Assembly (NCBI RefSeq): GCF_019795295.1
Contig: NZ_JAIMCG010000017.1
Location: 1-64,000 of the forward strand
Source of the DNA: Cupriavidus sp. AU9028
GTDB lineage: Bacteria > Pseudomonadota > Gammaproteobacteria > Burkholderiales > Burkholderiaceae
Reading direction: 5' to 3'
DNA: 64,000 nucleotides
Part shown: in pieces, positions 9,209 through 21,671 of the stretch
How positions within the stretch are numbered: the first letter of the stretch is position 1
How the letters are laid out: every line of letters begins with the position of its first letter
Position numbers and translations under genes: made by a program
Notes under the pieces: generated by a model
Told to the model about the DNA's origin: nothing
Seen by the model: the letters and a program-made list of their open reading frames with translations, nothing else
The model's database searches: none

Positions 9209-9712
9209 ATGATCTATATCGTGATGGGGGTGTCGGGCAGCGGCAAGACGACCGTCGGCATGCTGCTGGCGCAGACGCTGGGCTGCGGCTTTCGCGATGC
9301 CGACGAGTTCCACAGCGAGCAGAACAAGGCGAAGATGGCGGCCGGCATTGCGCTGACCGACGAGGACCGCTGGCCCTGGCTGGACGCGATGCGCGCGGCA
9401 ATCGAGGCGTGCCGGGCGCGCGGCGAAGCGCAGGTGTTCGCCTGTTCCGCACTGCGGCAAGCCTACCGGGAGCGCCTGACGCCCGACGAGGACGGCGTCT
9501 GCTTCGTCTATCTGAAGGGGGATATCGAAACCATCCGCGGCCGCCTTGCCGGACGCAAGGGGCATTTCTTCGACCCGCGCCTGCTGCAAAGCCAGTTCGA
9601 CACCCTGGAGGAGCCGCGCGACGCCCTCGTGCTCGACGTGCGGCAGCCGCCCGAGGTGCTGGTCAGGCAGATCCTGGACAGGGCGGCGCACCAGCCGGCG
9701 TCCCCCGGTTGA
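9209..9712 (+). CDS. gntK: Gluconokinase
   Basis: A 167-residue P-loop kinase of the GntK/IdnK family that phosphorylates D-gluconate to 6-phosphogluconate, feeding the Entner-Doudoroff or pentose phosphate pathways. Walker A GVSGSGKTT is at residues 7-15; DADEFH and ACSALRQAYRE are substrate-site motifs of the family. The length is typical. It stands alone: no gluconate permease, edd or eda gene is adjacent. The ATG at 9209 has only a weak AGG upstream. Confidence 0.95.
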   Translation: MIYIVMGVSGSGKTTVGMLLAQTLGCGFRDADEFHSEQNKAKMAAGIALTDEDRWPWLDAMRAAIEACRARGEAQVFACSALRQAYRERLTPDEDGVCFVYLKGDIETIRGRLAGRKGHFFDPRLLQSQFDTLEEPRDALVLDVRQPPEVLVRQILDRAAHQPASPG

Positions 9713-9842
9713 CCGTTGCCCCTGCGCGTTGCACCGGTATGGGGCGGCCGCTGGCAGACATCTTGCTAATCCCTGTCGAGCCGGGCGCATCCGCGATGGG
9801 GCGAGCGCTGCCCGGCAAAGAGGGACACGGAGGATGGCCACC

Positions 9843-11333
9843 ATGGCGGCGCGCTTTTTCGATGAGATGCTGCAGGACGACGAGGGGCGGCCGGCGGGGA
9901 TCGCGGGGGTTCCCGCGATCAGGGCGGGTCAGCCGCTGTCGGCGGAAGCGGTGCGTCCACACTACCGCAGCTTCGCCGAATGGCTGTCGCGCCAACCCGA
10001 CGCCGCCATGGCGAACAAGCGGGCCGAAGCCGACCTGGTGTTCCGGCGCGTGGGGATTACCTTCGCTGTCTACGGCGACAAGGACGAAGCGAACAGCGGC
10101 ACCGAACGGACGATTCCCTTCGACGTGATCCCGCGTATCTTCCCGGCGGCGGAGTGGGAGCTGCTGGAGCGGGGCCTGCGCCAGCGCGTTGCGGCGCTGA
10201 ACCGTTTCGTCCACGACATCTATCACGCCCAGGACATCATTCGCGCCGGCGTGATTCCGCCCGAGCAGGTCTACGACAACGCGCAGTACCGGCCCGAGAT
10301 GCTGGGCATCGCCGTGCCGCGCGATATCTACGCGCACGTGGCGGGGATCGATGTGGTGCGCGCCGGCGAAGGCCAGTTCTATGTGCTGGAGGACAACCTG
10401 CGGGTGCCTTCCGGCGTCTCCTACATGCTGGAAAACCGCCGCATGATGATGCGGCTGTTCCCCGAGCTGTTCGCCCGCAACCGGGTCGCGCCGGTGGCGC
10501 ATTACCCGGACCTGCTGCTGGATACCCTGCGCAGCGTGTCGCCGCAATCGATCGCCGATCCCACCGTGGTGGTGCTGACGCCCGGCATGTACAACTCGGC
10601 CTACTTCGAGCATGCCTTCCTCGCCCAGCAGATGGGCGTGGAGCTGGTCGAGGGCAGCGACCTGTTCGTGCAGGACGACCACCTGTACATGCGCACCACG
10701 CAGGGCCCCCAGCGCATCGACGTGATCTACCGCCGCATCGACGACGACTTTCTCGATCCGCTGGCGTTCCGGCCGGACTCGACGCTTGGCGCGGCCGGGC
10801 TGCTGTCGGTCTATCGCGCGGGCAACCTGACGGTGTGCAATGCCATCGGGACCGGCGTGGCAGACGACAAGTCCATTTACCCGTATGTCCCCGACATGAT
10901 CCGCTTCTACCTGGGCGAGCAGCCGCTGCTGTCGAACGTGCCGACCTGGACGTGCCGTCGGGAGGACGATCTGCGTTATGTGCTGGACCATCTCGACGAA
11001 CTCGTGGTCAAGGAAACCCATGGCGCGGGCGGCTACGGCATGCTGGTCGGCCCGGCCGCGACGCGGGCCGAGATCGATGCCTTCCGGGAAGTGGTGCGCG
11101 CCAGGCCGCATCAGTACATCGCACAGCCGACCCTGGCGCTGTCCACCTGCCCGACCTATGTCGAGGCTGGCATCGCGCCGCGCCATATCGATCTGCGGCC
11201 CTTCGTGCTATCGGGCAAGGAGGTGCGCATGGTGCCGGGCGGCCTGACGCGGGTCGCGCTGCGGGAGGGGTCGCTGGTGGTCAATTCCTCGCAGGGCGGC
11301 GGAACCAAGGACACCTGGGTGCTGGAGCGCTGA
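9843..11333 (+). CDS. Circularly permuted ATP-grasp protein of an Anbu-type gene set
   Basis: A 496-residue circularly permuted ATP-grasp type 2 protein. The family motifs are visible: YVLEDNLRVPSGVSYMLENR near the middle and VVKETHGAGGYGMLVGP in the nucleotide-binding part. ATP-grasp enzymes usually make carboxylate-amine bonds, so an amide or peptide ligase activity is predicted; the substrate is unknown. GGAGG at 9829-9833 sits 9 nt before the ATG at 9843 and abuts the in-frame ATG at 9834, so I chose 9843. It begins a same-strand set with an alpha-E protein, a transglutaminase and Anbu peptidase, a combination recognised across proteobacteria. The upstream in-frame extension back to 9546 overlaps gntK and is not credible. 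Confidence 0.93.
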   Translation: MAARFFDEMLQDDEGRPAGIAGVPAIRAGQPLSAEAVRPHYRSFAEWLSRQPDAAMANKRAEADLVFRRVGITFAVYGDKDEANSGTERTIPFDVIPRIFPAAEWELLERGLRQRVAALNRFVHDIYHAQDIIRAGVIPPEQVYDNAQYRPEMLGIAVPRDIYAHVAGIDVVRAGEGQFYVLEDNLRVPSGVSYMLENRRMMMRLFPELFARNRVAPVAHYPDLLLDTLRSVSPQSIADPTVVVLTPGMYNSAYFEHAFLAQQMGVELVEGSDLFVQDDHLYMRTTQGPQRIDVIYRRIDDDFLDPLAFRPDSTLGAAGLLSVYRAGNLTVCNAIGTGVADDKSIYPYVPDMIRFYLGEQPLLSNVPTWTCRREDDLRYVLDHLDELVVKETHGAGGYGMLVGPAATRAEIDAFREVVRARPHQYIAQPTLALSTCPTYVEAGIAPRHIDLRPFVLSGKEVRMVPGGLTRVALREGSLVVNSSQGGGTKDTWVLER

Positions 11334-11445
11334 GCAGGACGATCGGCGCCACCTGCATGGCGCGCGATCCCGAGGATGCAACACAGGCCGATCGAAGCCA
11401 TCGCCGGCTGCAGGGCCGGCGGCAGGCGACACGGGGGAACCCATC

Positions 11446-12396
11446 ATGCTGAGCCGTACCGCCGACCACCTGTTCTGGATGGCGCGCTACACCGAGCGGG
11501 CGGAGAACACCGCGCGCATGCTCGACGTCAACTACCAGACATCGCTGCTGCCGCAGTCGGTGGAGGTCGCGGAGCAGGGCTGGTGGGCGATGCTCGACAT
11601 CTCCGAGCTGACCCATGTCTTCGACGAGAAGTACGGCCTGCTCTCGCGTGACGACGTGATCGACTTCATGGTCCGGGACATGACCAATCCGTCCTCGATC
11701 ATGAGCTGCTTGCGCGCGGCCCGGGAGAACGCGCGGGCGGTGCGCGGCTCGCTGACCACCGAAGTCTGGGAAACGTTGAACACCACCTGGCTCGAGGTGC
11801 AACGCCTGATCGCCGATGGCATGCTGCGCGACGATCCCTCGCAGTTCTTCGAATGGGTCAAGTTCCGCTCGCACCTGGCGCGCGGGGTGCAGTTCGGCAC
11901 GATGCTGAAGGACGACGCCTTTCACTTCATGCGGCTGGGCACCTTCCTGGAGCGCGCCGACAATACCGCGCGCATTCTCGACGTCAAATTCCAGGCGATA
12001 GCCAGCCACGCCGAACCGGCGCGCATCGACAACGACTTCTATCACTGGGCCGCGATCCTGCGCTCGGTGTCGGGCTTCGAGGTCTACCGCAAGATCTACC
12101 GGACGGTCATCACGCCGGAGCGCGTGGCGGAGCTGCTGATCCTGCGCGGCGACATGCCGCGTTCGCTGGTCTCCAGCATGGACGAGGTGTGCGCGATCCT
12201 CGCGCTGGTGCGCAACCAGCAATCGGCCGAGACCGAGCGCCACGCTGGTAAACTGCATGCCGACCTGCGGTTTGCACGGATCGACGACATTTTCGCCGTC
12301 GGCCTGCACGCCTTCCTGACCAGCTTCCTGGAGCGCATCGGCGACCTCGGCAGCGGCATCAGCCGGGATTTCCTCGTGCCGCCGCTGGCGGCATGA
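11446..12396 (+). CDS. Alpha-E domain protein (DUF403)
   Basis: A 316-residue, all-helical protein of the alpha-E (DUF403) family. It begins MLSRTADHLFWMARYTERAENTARMLDVN, the conserved family opening, and a second related motif RADNTARILDVKFQ appears near residue 170. Its biochemical role is unknown; in sequenced genomes it nearly always follows the ATP-grasp protein seen here, so it probably partners it. The ATG at 11446 has GGGGGAA upstream. The gene is 112 bp after the ATP-grasp gene and 22 bp before the transglutaminase gene. Confidence 0.93.
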   Translation: MLSRTADHLFWMARYTERAENTARMLDVNYQTSLLPQSVEVAEQGWWAMLDISELTHVFDEKYGLLSRDDVIDFMVRDMTNPSSIMSCLRAARENARAVRGSLTTEVWETLNTTWLEVQRLIADGMLRDDPSQFFEWVKFRSHLARGVQFGTMLKDDAFHFMRLGTFLERADNTARILDVKFQAIASHAEPARIDNDFYHWAAILRSVSGFEVYRKIYRTVITPERVAELLILRGDMPRSLVSSMDEVCAILALVRNQQSAETERHAGKLHADLRFARIDDIFAVGLHAFLTSFLERIGDLGSGISRDFLVPPLAA

Positions 12397-12418
12397 CGGT
12401 CGTCCACCGGCCCCTATC

Positions 12419-13234
12419 GTGAAATATCGGATCCACCACCACACCCTCTACCGCTACAGCCAGCCGGTCGTGCGCAGCGTCCACGAGTTGCGGCTGACGC
12501 CGCGCTCGGGGCCGCTGCAGGTGGTGGAGCGGTGGGAGGTGGCGGTGCCCGGCAGCCTGACCGAAGCCCGGGACGGCTTCGGCAATATCGTCCACAACTT
12601 CACGCTGGCCACTCCTGCCGAGACCATCGCCATTGCCGCCACTGGCGAGGTGGCGGTGCGGCCGCGCCCCGAGGAGCCGTGCTTTCGCGATGTACCGCCC
12701 GACGGGGAGGCGCGCGTGTCGCCGCTGTACTTTCGCGCCAGCACCGCGCTGACCGAGGCCCCCGAGGCACTGCGCGGCTTTGCCGCGCCGTATCTGAGCG
12801 CGGGACATGAGCCGCCCGCGCTGCTGGCGCTGGCGCAGGGCATTGCCGAACGGGTCCGCTATCAGCCCAATTCAACCGATGTCGGCACCAGTGCGGCCGA
12901 GGCCTTCGCGCTGGGCGCCGGAGTCTGCCAGGACCAGGCGCAAGTGATGGTGGCGGCGTGCCGGGCCTTCGGGGTGCCGGCGCGCTACGTCAGCGGATAT
13001 TTCTACGATCCCGCCGCCGCCGACCTGGCGAGCCACGCCTGGGCCGATGTCTGCATCGATCCGCAGCGTGACCTGTGGTGCAGCATCGATGTGACGCACG
13101 GCTGCCATACCGACACCCGGCATGTGCGGCTCGCGGTAGGCCGGGACTACCGCTCCGCGGCGCCGATCCGCGGCATCCGCGAGGGTGGCGGCGCGGAAAC
13201 GCTGGCTGTCGACATCCGCATCGAACCGCTCTGA
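12419..13234 (+). CDS. Transglutaminase-like cysteine peptidase family protein
   Basis: A 271-residue protein with an N-terminal beta-rich Bact_transglu_N domain (MKYRIHHHTLYRYSQPV..) and a transglutaminase core. The catalytic Cys is in GAGVCQDQAQV (about residue 164), the His in ASHAWADV and the Asp in the following SIDVTHG region. Such proteins may be peptidases or amide-forming enzymes. The start is GTG at 12419 with no good Shine-Dalgarno, 22 bp after the alpha-E stop, so translation may be coupled. It is the third member of the Anbu-type set. Confidence 0.92.
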   Translation: MKYRIHHHTLYRYSQPVVRSVHELRLTPRSGPLQVVERWEVAVPGSLTEARDGFGNIVHNFTLATPAETIAIAATGEVAVRPRPEEPCFRDVPPDGEARVSPLYFRASTALTEAPEALRGFAAPYLSAGHEPPALLALAQGIAERVRYQPNSTDVGTSAAEAFALGAGVCQDQAQVMVAACRAFGVPARYVSGYFYDPAAADLASHAWADVCIDPQRDLWCSIDVTHGCHTDTRHVRLAVGRDYRSAAPIRGIREGGGAETLAVDIRIEPL

Positions 13235-13292
13235 CAGAAGCGCGATCTTTACGCAACAGCGGTGTTGCGCGGCCCCGCAGGAATCCACGCGG

Positions 13293-13315
13293 GCGCCCCG
13301 GTGGGGCGCTAGAAT
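13293..13315 (+). promoter_or_regulatory. Hairpin abutting a -10-like TAGAAT upstream of anbu
   Basis: A 7-bp perfect stem GCGCCCC-GGT-GGGGCGC (13293-13309) is followed at once by TAGAAT (13310-13315), 71 nt before the anbu ATG. No convincing -35 box is visible. It could be a private promoter with an operator-like hairpin, or an incidental GC-rich palindrome. Confidence 0.4.
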
Positions 13316-13385
13316 GCCGGATTTAGCGCAGCCGCCCCCGCGGCCCGCCTCGCCCCAGGCGGCGCTTTCCTTGCACAACAAGATC

Positions 13386-14195
13386 ATGACGTACTGTGTA
13401 GCCATGCGGCTCGATGCCGGCCTGGTATTCCTGTCCGATTCGCGGACCAATGCCGGTGTCGACGCCATCGCCACCGCCCGCAAGATGACGGTCTACGAGG
13501 AGCCGGGCGACCGCGTGATGGTGCTGCTGACCGCCGGCAACCTGGCGATCAGCCAGTCGGTGCGCCAGATCCTTGCCGATGGCCGCACTGGCAACCGATC
13601 GCTGTGGAGCGCCAAGACCATGTTCGAGGCCGCCTCCATCGTCGGCGACGCCGTGCGCCAGGTTCACCGGCGCGACGCCGATGCCCTGCGCGACGCCGGC
13701 ATCGACTTCAACGTCAGCCTGATCTTCGGTGGCCAGATCGGCAACGAGCGCGCCCGCCTGTTCAACATCTACGCGGCCGGCAATTTCGTCGAGGCGACCC
13801 CCGAGACCTGCTATTTCCAGATCGGCGAAGCCAAGTACGGCAAGCCAATCATCGACCGCGTGGTGGCGCCGTCCCTGCCCCTGGCCGAAGGCGCCAAGTG
13901 CGCGCTGATTTCGATGGACTCGACGCTGAAATCCAATATCTCGGTGGGCCTGCCGCTGGACCTGCTGGTCTACGAGGCCGACAGCCTGCGCGTGACCCGC
14001 TTCGTCACCATCGACGAGCGCAATCACTACTTCCGCATGATTCGCGATACCTGGGGGCTGCGCCTGCGCCAGGTGTTCGGCGAGATTCCCAATCCCGAAT
14101 GGGACGCCTGCGCGCCGGCCGACTTTCCGCTGGCGCGGCAGGGCGAGACCGATATCTGGGGCCAGCCGGTGCGGGCGCCGCGCGGCGACGTCTGA
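13386..14195 (+). CDS. Proteasome-like peptidase Anbu (ancestral beta subunit)
   Basis: A 269-residue protein of the bacterial proteasome-beta-like Anbu family. After Met removal Thr becomes residue 1; counting from it, Asp17 is in LSDSRTNAG and Lys32 in TARKM, matching the Thr1/Asp17/Lys33 catalytic set of proteasome beta subunits to within one position. Anbu proteins need no propeptide, consistent with MTYCVAMRLD at the start. The ATG at 13386 has no clear Shine-Dalgarno; the start was set by the Thr. Anbu assembles as open rings, and its substrate is unknown. It closes the four-gene set, after a 151-bp gap with its own possible promoter. Confidence 0.92.
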   Translation: MTYCVAMRLDAGLVFLSDSRTNAGVDAIATARKMTVYEEPGDRVMVLLTAGNLAISQSVRQILADGRTGNRSLWSAKTMFEAASIVGDAVRQVHRRDADALRDAGIDFNVSLIFGGQIGNERARLFNIYAAGNFVEATPETCYFQIGEAKYGKPIIDRVVAPSLPLAEGAKCALISMDSTLKSNISVGLPLDLLVYEADSLRVTRFVTIDERNHYFRMIRDTWGLRLRQVFGEIPNPEWDACAPADFPLARQGETDIWGQPVRAPRGDV

Positions 14196-14224
14196 CATTT
14201 GCGGGAACTGCGCGCGCGTGCGGA

Positions 14225-14339
14225 CCCTCTCCCCCGGCCCCTCTCCCGCCCCGCGGGAGAGGGGAGCACACCACAGCATGTGAACCGCCGCCTGTTTGCT
14301 CCCCTCGCCCGCTTGCGGGAGAGGGGCCGGGGGAGAGGG
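14225..14339. repeat. Paired-hairpin intergenic element, copy 1 (CCCTCTCCC family)
   Basis: The element begins CCCTCTCCCCCGGCCCC and ends with its complement GGGGCCGGGGGAGAGGG. Each half carries a small hairpin (CTCTCCCGC..GCGGGAGAG and CCCGCTTGCGGGAGAG), with a variable centre of about 35 bp. It occupies the 368-bp gap between anbu and pyrG. Further copies lie at 19313, 22577, 31448 and 53642. It probably acts at the RNA or DNA level as a transcript end or REP-like element. The remainder of the gap up to the pyrG promoter shows nothing else. Confidence 0.88.
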
Positions 14340-14531
14340 CAATCAAGCGCGTTCCCGAAGCCCCCGCCGCCCCGAAATCACCCCCATGCCGGATAGCGAA
14401 CGGACCGCCTCGGCCCCCTCCTGCACCATCCCGGGGATTACAGGATGACAGGCCGCCCGCCGCCGCTGCCGGACGGCACCGGAAACAGGCGTGCGGGTCC
14501 GGACGACGGCTCAGCGAAGCGACCGCTCATG

Positions 14532-16219
<1,688 letters not shown>

Positions 16220-16242
16220 CACGCACGCCGAGGAGTAGACAG

Positions 16243-17112
<870 letters not shown>

Positions 17113-17209
17113 TCCGCAAGGCTCCGGTCCCGCCGGCCGGGGCACCTTCCCGCAGTTTCGCGCCGCCGGCTGTCCGGCGGCGCTTCACATGACAACAATG
17201 GAGATCGCC

Positions 17210-18863
<1,654 letters not shown>

Positions 18864-18950
18864 GCGCTTGAGTCTTCGGGCGGGCAGCCGATATCCTCTT
18901 CGGCTGACCGCCCGCCGGCGCGGCTTTCCCTCGGTAACCTGGTATCTGTC

Positions 18951-19286
18951 ATGCGCCTGATTACGCTGCTGCTGTTCCTGGTGCTCCTTGCCATCCAGTA
19001 TCCCCTGTGGCTGGGCAAGGGCGGCTGGCTGCGCGTCTGGGAGCTCGACAAGCAGGTGACCGAGCAGACCGCACACAATGAGTCCCTGAAGCGGCGCAAT
19101 GCCAAGCTGGAGGGCGAGGTGCTGGACCTGCAGGACGGCACCGGCGCGGTCGAGGAACGCGCCCGCTACGAACTGGGCATGGTGCGCGACGGTGAAGTGT
19201 TCATCCAGTTCGTTGCTCCCGCACCCAAGGTCAGCGCGACCCCGCCGCTGCCGCCTCCGCCGAATTCCGCCGCGGCGACCCGCTAG
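18951..19286 (+). CDS. ftsB: Cell division protein FtsB
   Basis: A 111-residue bitopic membrane protein. One N-terminal helix ([20 protein letters not shown]) is followed by a periplasmic coiled coil (residues about 30-70, [24 protein letters not shown] as the core, shown split) and a Pro/Ala-rich tail. FtsB forms the FtsQLB complex that activates septal wall synthesis. Its place directly after eno is the conserved proteobacterial arrangement. The tail [14 protein letters not shown] is longer than in E. coli. Confidence 0.95.
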   Translation: MRLITLLLFLVLLAIQYPLWLGKGGWLRVWELDKQVTEQTAHNESLKRRNAKLEGEVLDLQDGTGAVEERARYELGMVRDGEVFIQFVAPAPKVSATPPLPPPPNSAAATR

Positions 19287-19312
19287 CTCGCGGGTTCAAT
19301 CGGCGCTACTTC

Positions 19313-19429
19313 CCCTCTCCCCCGGCCCCTCTCCCGCTGGGCGGGAGAGGGGAGCAAACCACCAGCGGTTGAACAGCCGTCGGTGTGCTCCCCTCTCCCG
19401 CCCAGCGGGAGAGGGGCCGGGGGAGAGGG
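19313..19429. repeat. Paired-hairpin intergenic element, copy 2
   Basis: The same family as 14225-14339: CCCTCTCCCCCGGCCCC at one end and the complement at the other, with CTCTCCCGCtgggcGGGAGAG and CTCTCCCGCccagcGGGAGAG as the two inner hairpins. It lies between the convergent ends of ftsB and the lipoprotein gene at 19471, which suits a bidirectional transcript end. Confidence 0.88.
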
Positions 19430-19470
19430 CAGCGGCCCTTGACTACCTTCGCGCCGCTACCAACACCTCA

Positions 19471-19857
19471 TCACCAGTAGTAATAGGGATACGCCCCCCA
19501 TCCCCAGCCGGGCGAGCCCCAGCTGACGCCGCCGCCCCAGCCGCTTCGTCCCCACCCGCCGTAGTACAGGCTGTAGCTGCTCGTCGCCGGATAGCTGTAG
19601 CGGTACGCGCGCGCCCATGCTTCTGCCTGCTGGTCGCGCGCGATGGCGGCTTCCTGGTCCTGCAGGATGCGCTGGTTCAGCGCGTCCAGGTTCTTGCGTT
19701 CCTCGGCGGTTAGCGGCGCGGCGGGAGTCGTGCTGGGCGCCAGGCGCGCGGTCGGCGGCGAGCCGTTCAGATCGCGTGGCAGGGGAGACGCGCAGCCGAC
19801 CGCAAGCAGCGGTGCTGCCAGGCAAACGAGACGAAGGGGCGTGGCAATAGCGGACAT
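19471..19857 (-). CDS. Small lipoprotein with Gly/Trp/Tyr-rich C-terminus
   Basis: 128 residues. A signal peptide with lipobox LAVGC puts the lipidated Cys at residue 22. A short Pro/Ala-rich linker and a Glu/Asp/Gln helix (TAEERKNLDALNQRILQDQE) follow. The last 40 residues are almost all Gly, Trp, Tyr and Ser (GGWGRSGWGGGVSWGSPGWG as the centre) and end AYPYYYW. No known family is recognised. It is likely an envelope lipoprotein; the aromatic tail may pack against the membrane or wall. It lies downstream of hslO on the same strand with a 146-bp gap. Confidence 0.82.
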   Translation of the reverse strand: MSAIATPLRLVCLAAPLLAVGCASPLPRDLNGSPPTARLAPSTTPAAPLTAEERKNLDALNQRILQDQEAAIARDQQAEAWARAYRYSYPATSSYSLYYGGWGRSGWGGGVSWGSPGWGWGAYPYYYW

Positions 19858-20003
19858 GTCGGCCTCTGCGGTTCTGCGTAGGGCGGTGGGTAGGGCAGCC
19901 GGGCGCGTCAGCGGCAGCCGCGCCCGTCTCCTGTCTTGGAGTGCCGGTCCGGCCCAAAAGTTTTGCGCCGGCGGCGGCGCCGGAGACAGGCGCCCCGCGG
20001 CGC

Positions 20004-21032
20004 TCAGTGCTTGTGCTGGGCGCCCGCGCCGGCTCCGGTCGCGACCGGGGAACCCGCGAACAGCTCGGCGCAGTCGACCGGATCGAAGCGGTACTCCTGG
20101 CCACAGAAGTCGCAATGGATCTCCACCGAGCCCCGCTCGGCCAGAATGTCCTCGACTTCGGCCTGCCCCAGGCTTTGCAGCATGTTGGCGACCTTGGTGC
20201 GCGAGCACGAGCACTGAAAGCGCGGCGACGCCGGCTCGAACACACGCAGGCCGGCGTCCTGCAGGTCCTCCCAGAACAGGCGCCGCAGCAGCGTATCCGG
20301 CGATTCGGCCAGCAGCTCGTCGCGCTTGAGCGTGGCGCCCAGCTGGCAGGCGCGGTCCCACGTATCGAGATCCTGGGCACGGGCCTCTTCCGACAGCGGC
20401 GCGCCAGTTTCCCCGACTTGTGCCGGCGGGTGGCCGGGGCGCTCCATCGTGCCGCCGTAGGAGGGCAGCTTCTGCAGCAGCATGCCGGCCGCCACGTGCT
20501 CGTCGGCGGCCAGCCACAGCCGCGTGTCCAGCTGCTCGCTGGCCTGCATGTAGTGCTCCAGCACCGCGGCGATCGACAGCAGCGGACCGTTCTCGTCCGC
20601 CAGCGGCACGATGCCCTGGTACGGCTGTTGGCCCGGCAGCTTGTCGTGCGGATCGAGCGTGATGGCAAAGCGGCCGCGGCCATGCGCGTTGACCAGGTCG
20701 GGCAACGCCGCATCGTCCGCGATCTGCGCGTCCTCGGCCAGCTTGGCGGTGCCGCGCAGCGACAGATCGGACAGGCATTCGACCACCAGCATGCGCACCG
20801 GACCGTCCCCGTGCAGCTGCATCACCAGCGCCCCGTTGAACTTCAGGTTGGCGGAGAGCAGCGCGGCGGCGGCCATCATTTCGCCCAGCAGGCGACGTAC
20901 CGGCAGCGGGTAGTCGTGGCGGGCCAGCGCCTCCTGCCAGGTCGACTCCAGCCGCACCAGTTCGCCACGCACCGGAGCGGCGTCGAACAGGAACTTCTGG
21001 AGGGTATCGGGAGTAGTGGTCGTGTCAGTCAC
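20004..21032 (-). CDS. hslO: Redox-regulated chaperone Hsp33
   Basis: A 342-residue Hsp33, a holdase activated by oxidation. The C-terminal zinc switch is present: CSCSRTK (CxC) followed about 30 residues later by CDFCGQEY (CxxC). The tail after it (SPVATGAGAGAQHKH) is low-complexity. The start is GTG at 21032, with no strong Shine-Dalgarno. The gamma carbonic anhydrase-like gene is 39 bp upstream on the same strand, a pairing commonly seen in betaproteobacteria. Confidence 0.97.
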   Translation of the reverse strand: MTDTTTTPDTLQKFLFDAAPVRGELVRLESTWQEALARHDYPLPVRRLLGEMMAAAALLSANLKFNGALVMQLHGDGPVRMLVVECLSDLSLRGTAKLAEDAQIADDAALPDLVNAHGRGRFAITLDPHDKLPGQQPYQGIVPLADENGPLLSIAAVLEHYMQASEQLDTRLWLAADEHVAAGMLLQKLPSYGGTMERPGHPPAQVGETGAPLSEEARAQDLDTWDRACQLGATLKRDELLAESPDTLLRRLFWEDLQDAGLRVFEPASPRFQCSCSRTKVANMLQSLGQAEVEDILAERGSVEIHCDFCGQEYRFDPVDCAELFAGSPVATGAGAGAQHKH

Positions 21033-21071
21033 AATACGGGTTGGTTGTGCGGCCGGCCCTTGGTGTGGGGG

Positions 21072-21596
21072 TCAGCCGACGCGTTTCAGATCGGTGCGGT
21101 AGACAGCCTGCCGCTCGGCATAGGTGTCGGCATTGCGGCGCAGGTTGGCCACGTCGTCATCGCTCAGCTGCCGCACCACGCGCGCCGGAGCGCCCAGGAT
21201 CAGCGAACGGTCCGGAAAGACCTTGCCTTCGGTCACGATGGCCCCGGCGCCAACCAGGCACTCCTTGCCGATCACGGCGCGGTTCAGCACAACAGCCTGG
21301 ATGCCGATCAGCGAACCATCGCCCACCGTGCAGCCGTGCAGCATGGCCTGATGGCCGATCGTGACACCATCGCCCACGGTCAATGGCGCGCCCGGATCGG
21401 TATGCAGCACCGCGCCTTCCTGCACGTTCGATGCCTGGCCCACCACGATCGGCTCGTTGTCGCCGCGGATTACCGCGCCTGCCCACACGCTGGCACGGGA
21501 TTTCAGCGTGACATTGCCGATCACGGTCGCTTCCTCGGCCACGTAGACGTCGGCCTCGATCGAAGGGGCGGTGTCGCCGAGCTGGTAAAGCGCCAT
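21072..21596 (-). CDS. Gamma carbonic anhydrase family protein (YrdA/PaaY-like)
   Basis: A 174-residue left-handed beta-helix protein with hexapeptide repeats. Metal-ligand histidines lie in AVLHTDPG, TIGHQAMLHG and nearby. Family members bind zinc or a related metal as trimers; carbonic anhydrase activity is not assured, and many act on CoA thioesters or have unknown roles. The ATG at 21596 has GAGGAG with 5-nt spacing. It is divergent from the DUF455 gene, 75 bp away. Confidence 0.93.
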   Translation of the reverse strand: MALYQLGDTAPSIEADVYVAEEATVIGNVTLKSRASVWAGAVIRGDNEPIVVGQASNVQEGAVLHTDPGAPLTVGDGVTIGHQAMLHGCTVGDGSLIGIQAVVLNRAVIGKECLVGAGAIVTEGKVFPDRSLILGAPARVVRQLSDDDVANLRRNADTYAERQAVYRTDLKRVG

Positions 21597-21671
21597 GGGG
21601 TCTCCTCGTTATCGGTTCAATGTGTGGTCAGGGCCGGCCATTACAATGGCGGCAAACCGGATTTTACGCCC

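Noticed and set aside
9546-9842. Longer N-terminus for the ATP-grasp protein
   Set aside because: It would overlap most of gntK in another frame; the Shine-Dalgarno at 9829-9833 fits the ATG at 9843.
19941-21671. Plus-strand upstream extension of the DUF455 frame to 869 codons
   Set aside because: The extra part is antisense to hslO and the gamma carbonic anhydrase-like gene; the DUF455 protein begins at 21672.
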